Source: an uncultured Erysipelotrichaceae bacterium
Lineage (GTDB): Bacteria; Bacillota_I; Bacilli_A; Erysipelotrichales; Erysipelotrichaceae
Direction of reading: 5' to 3'
Length of the DNA stretch: 6,433 nucleotides
Assembly (NCBI GenBank): GCA_902784015.1
Contig: CACZTC010000196.1
Coordinates: 1-6,433 of the forward strand
Shown: positions 4,846-6,433 of the stretch, piece by piece
Numbering within the stretch: the first letter of the stretch is position 1
How the letters are laid out: each line of letters starts with the position of its first letter
Position numbers and translations under genes: made by a program
Notes under the pieces: generated by a model
Databases searched by the model: none
What the model saw: the letters and a program-made list of their open reading frames with translations, nothing else
Told to the model about the DNA's origin: nothing

Positions 4846-6433
4846 TTATTCTTCGTTTTCTGTGCTATCTTCAGGCTCTGGCTCTAATATAGCTACTGTA
4901 GATACTTTTTGTTCATCTTTTAGATTGATAATCCTTACACCTTGCGTAGCTCTACCGTGTACTGGTACTTGGTTTAGAGAAATCCTTATCACAATACCAC
5001 CATCACTCATAATCATACAGTCTTCATCGCCTTCAACAGCTCTCATACATACTAATTGACCTGTTTTAGCGGTGATATTATTAGCTTTTACACCCTTTGT
5101 GCCTCTACCTGTAATACGGAATTCATCCATTTCAGACTTCTTACCATAGCCGTTTTCAGTGATTGTTAGGATATATTTACCTTCTGTACTAGTAGCCATT
5201 CCTATTACTTCGCCACCATCAACATTATATCCCTTAACGCCTCTAGCGCTTCTTCCTGCAGGTCTTACTAATGATTCTTTAAATCTTACAGCTTTACCAT
5301 TAGATCCTGCAATAATAATCTCACTATTACCATTTGTACCTTTAACGAAAGCTAATTCATCATCTTCATTTAATTTAATAGCTATCTTACCGTTTTTATT
5401 AATGTTATAGAATTCTTCTATCTTGGTTCTTTTTACTAAGCCTTTTTTGGTAGTAAATGTTAGATATTTTACTTCATCATCATCTGAATAAGGCACTAAA
5501 GCTTTAATCTTTTCGTTTCTATCCATTCGCATAAGATTTACTGCTGGTATACCTTTACTTGTACGACTATATTCAGGAACATTATAGCCTTTGATTCTAA
5601 ATACCTTACCAGTATCTGTGAAGACAAGTAGATGATCATGTGTAGACATATTTAAGAATTGATCTGTAACATCATCCTCGTTCAATTCCATGCCTTTAAT
5701 ACCTTTGCCACCTCTATTTTGAACGCGATAATTATCTGTTGTCATTCTCTTGATATAGCCGTTAGCGGATAATGATATAACTACATTTTGAACTGGTATT
5801 AAATCTTCATCTTCCATATCAGCTTCAGCATCTGTTATTTCGCTTCTTCTAGCATCACCATATTTAGCTTTTATTACTAATAATTCTTCTTTGATAATTT
5901 GATTAATACGATATGGTTTAGCGAGTACATCCTCGAGGTCAGCTATCACAACTAATAATTCTTGATATTCATTTTCTAATTTTTCTCTTTCTAGACCTGT
6001 TAATCTTCTAAATTGCATATCTAGAATAGCTTTAGCTTGGATTTCTGTTAGATTGAATCTTTCCATTAATCTTGGCTGAGCTTCTTGAGGGTCTTTTGAA
6101 TCTCTAATTGTATGAATTATTTCATCTAAATTATCTACCGCTATTCTTAATCCTTCTAAAATATGGGCTCTATCTTTTGCTTTAGATAAATCGAATTGAG
6201 TTCTTCTTGTAATAACTTCTTTTTGGAAAGTGATATAGCCATTCATGAGATCTTTCATGCTAGCTTGTTTAGGTACACCATCAAATAAAACTACATTATT
6301 AACGCCAAAATTTGATTGAAGAGGAGTTAGTTTATAAAGTTGATTTAGAATTACTTCAGGTTGTACATCTTTTCTTAATTCAATTACTAATCTAATACCT
6401 TCCATATTAGAAATATCTTGAATATCTGTAATA
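4846..6433 (-). CDS. gyrA: DNA gyrase subunit A, C-terminal part (5' end outside window)
   Basis: GyrA forms the A2B2 gyrase with GyrB and introduces negative supercoils with ATP. The window holds the last 528 codons. The frame runs through the right edge as ITDIQDISN before MEGIRLVIELRKD, the end of the breakage-reunion core, so the ATG at 6405 is internal. The catalytic Tyr and about 300 N-terminal residues are missing. Next come the coiled-coil region with FQKEVITRRTQFDLSKA, AHILEGL and AILDMQFRRLTGLEREK, and from about residue 210 of this fragment the DNA-wrapping beta-pinwheel. The GyrA box reads QNRGGKG (5721-5701), with Asn where Arg or Lys is usual. Degenerate blade motifs (SRTSKGI, GRSARGV, GRGTKGV, GRATQGV) follow, then an acidic tail rich in Glu. 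The GyrA box and the location beside serS and parS favour GyrA over ParC. Confidence 0.97.
   Translation of the reverse strand, partial: ITDIQDISNMEGIRLVIELRKDVQPEVILNQLYKLTPLQSNFGVNNVVLFDGVPKQASMKDLMNGYITFQKEVITRRTQFDLSKAKDRAHILEGLRIAVDNLDEIIHTIRDSKDPQEAQPRLMERFNLTEIQAKAILDMQFRRLTGLEREKLENEYQELLVVIADLEDVLAKPYRINQIIKEELLVIKAKYGDARRSEITDAEADMEDEDLIPVQNVVISLSANGYIKRMTTDNYRVQNRGGKGIKGMELNEDDVTDQFLNMSTHDHLLVFTDTGKVFRIKGYNVPEYSRTSKGIPAVNLMRMDRNEKIKALVPYSDDDEVKYLTFTTKKGLVKRTKIEEFYNINKNGKIAIKLNEDDELAFVKGTNGNSEIIIAGSNGKAVRFKESLVRPAGRSARGVKGYNVDGGEVIGMATSTEGKYILTITENGYGKKSEMDEFRITGRGTKGVKANNITAKTGQLVCMRAVEGDEDCMIMSDGGIVIRISLNQVPVHGRATQGVRIINLKDEQKVSTVAILEPEPEDSTENEE

Noticed and set aside
1..6433. CRISPR array, tRNA gene, insertion sequence or phage integrase
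   Set aside because: No regularly spaced repeats, cloverleaf-forming sequence or recombinase-like protein was seen on either strand.

Overview
The window is AT-rich and reads as a chromosomal segment from a low-GC Firmicute, most likely class Clostridia. Evidence for this: strong GGAGG ribosome binding sites, a T-box-controlled serS, a small (4.5S-type) SRP RNA, and a SerRS of the divergent sequence type (TSEHSM, HTLNNTVVAPP) that I associate from memory with Lachnospiraceae-like clostridia. The order gyrA, serS, SRP RNA, all on the minus strand, plus two perfect parS sites, places the segment close to the replication origin. By analogy with other Firmicutes, dnaX and recR would be expected just beyond the left edge.

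Layout from right to left on the minus strand: the 3' two-thirds of gyrA (4846-6433, its 5' end outside the window) ends at a bidirectional terminator. serS (141-1424) is preceded by a promoter and a complete T-box riboswitch with a UCC specifier and a UGGC tRNA-end sensor. The SRP RNA (1-69, 3' end outside the window) has its own promoter. The two 16-bp parS sites bracket the serS unit: one lies between serS and the SRP RNA promoter, and the other lies inside the serS T-box leader, where its palindrome is positioned as T-box Stem III.

Between serS and gyrA is a block of accessory genes, mostly on the plus strand, each closed by its own hairpin terminator. They are a small ribbon-helix-helix protein with an operator-like inverted repeat inside its promoter and a second copy after the gene (1748-1975); a divergent pair made of an XRE-type HTH protein (2090-2527, minus) and a membrane-anchored serine/threonine protein kinase whose mRNA looks leaderless (2564-3610, plus); and a membrane-anchored extracytoplasmic protein with two DUF4352-like domains (3811-4797, plus).

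The core genes supply DNA supercoiling, Ser-tRNA charging, protein targeting and chromosome partitioning. The accessory block looks like regulatory and signalling cargo inserted at this stable locus. The most notable observations are the parS site doubling as a T-box stem, an isoleucine at the SerRS motif 3 arginine position, the paired operators around the RHH gene, and the HTH/kinase head-to-head arrangement.
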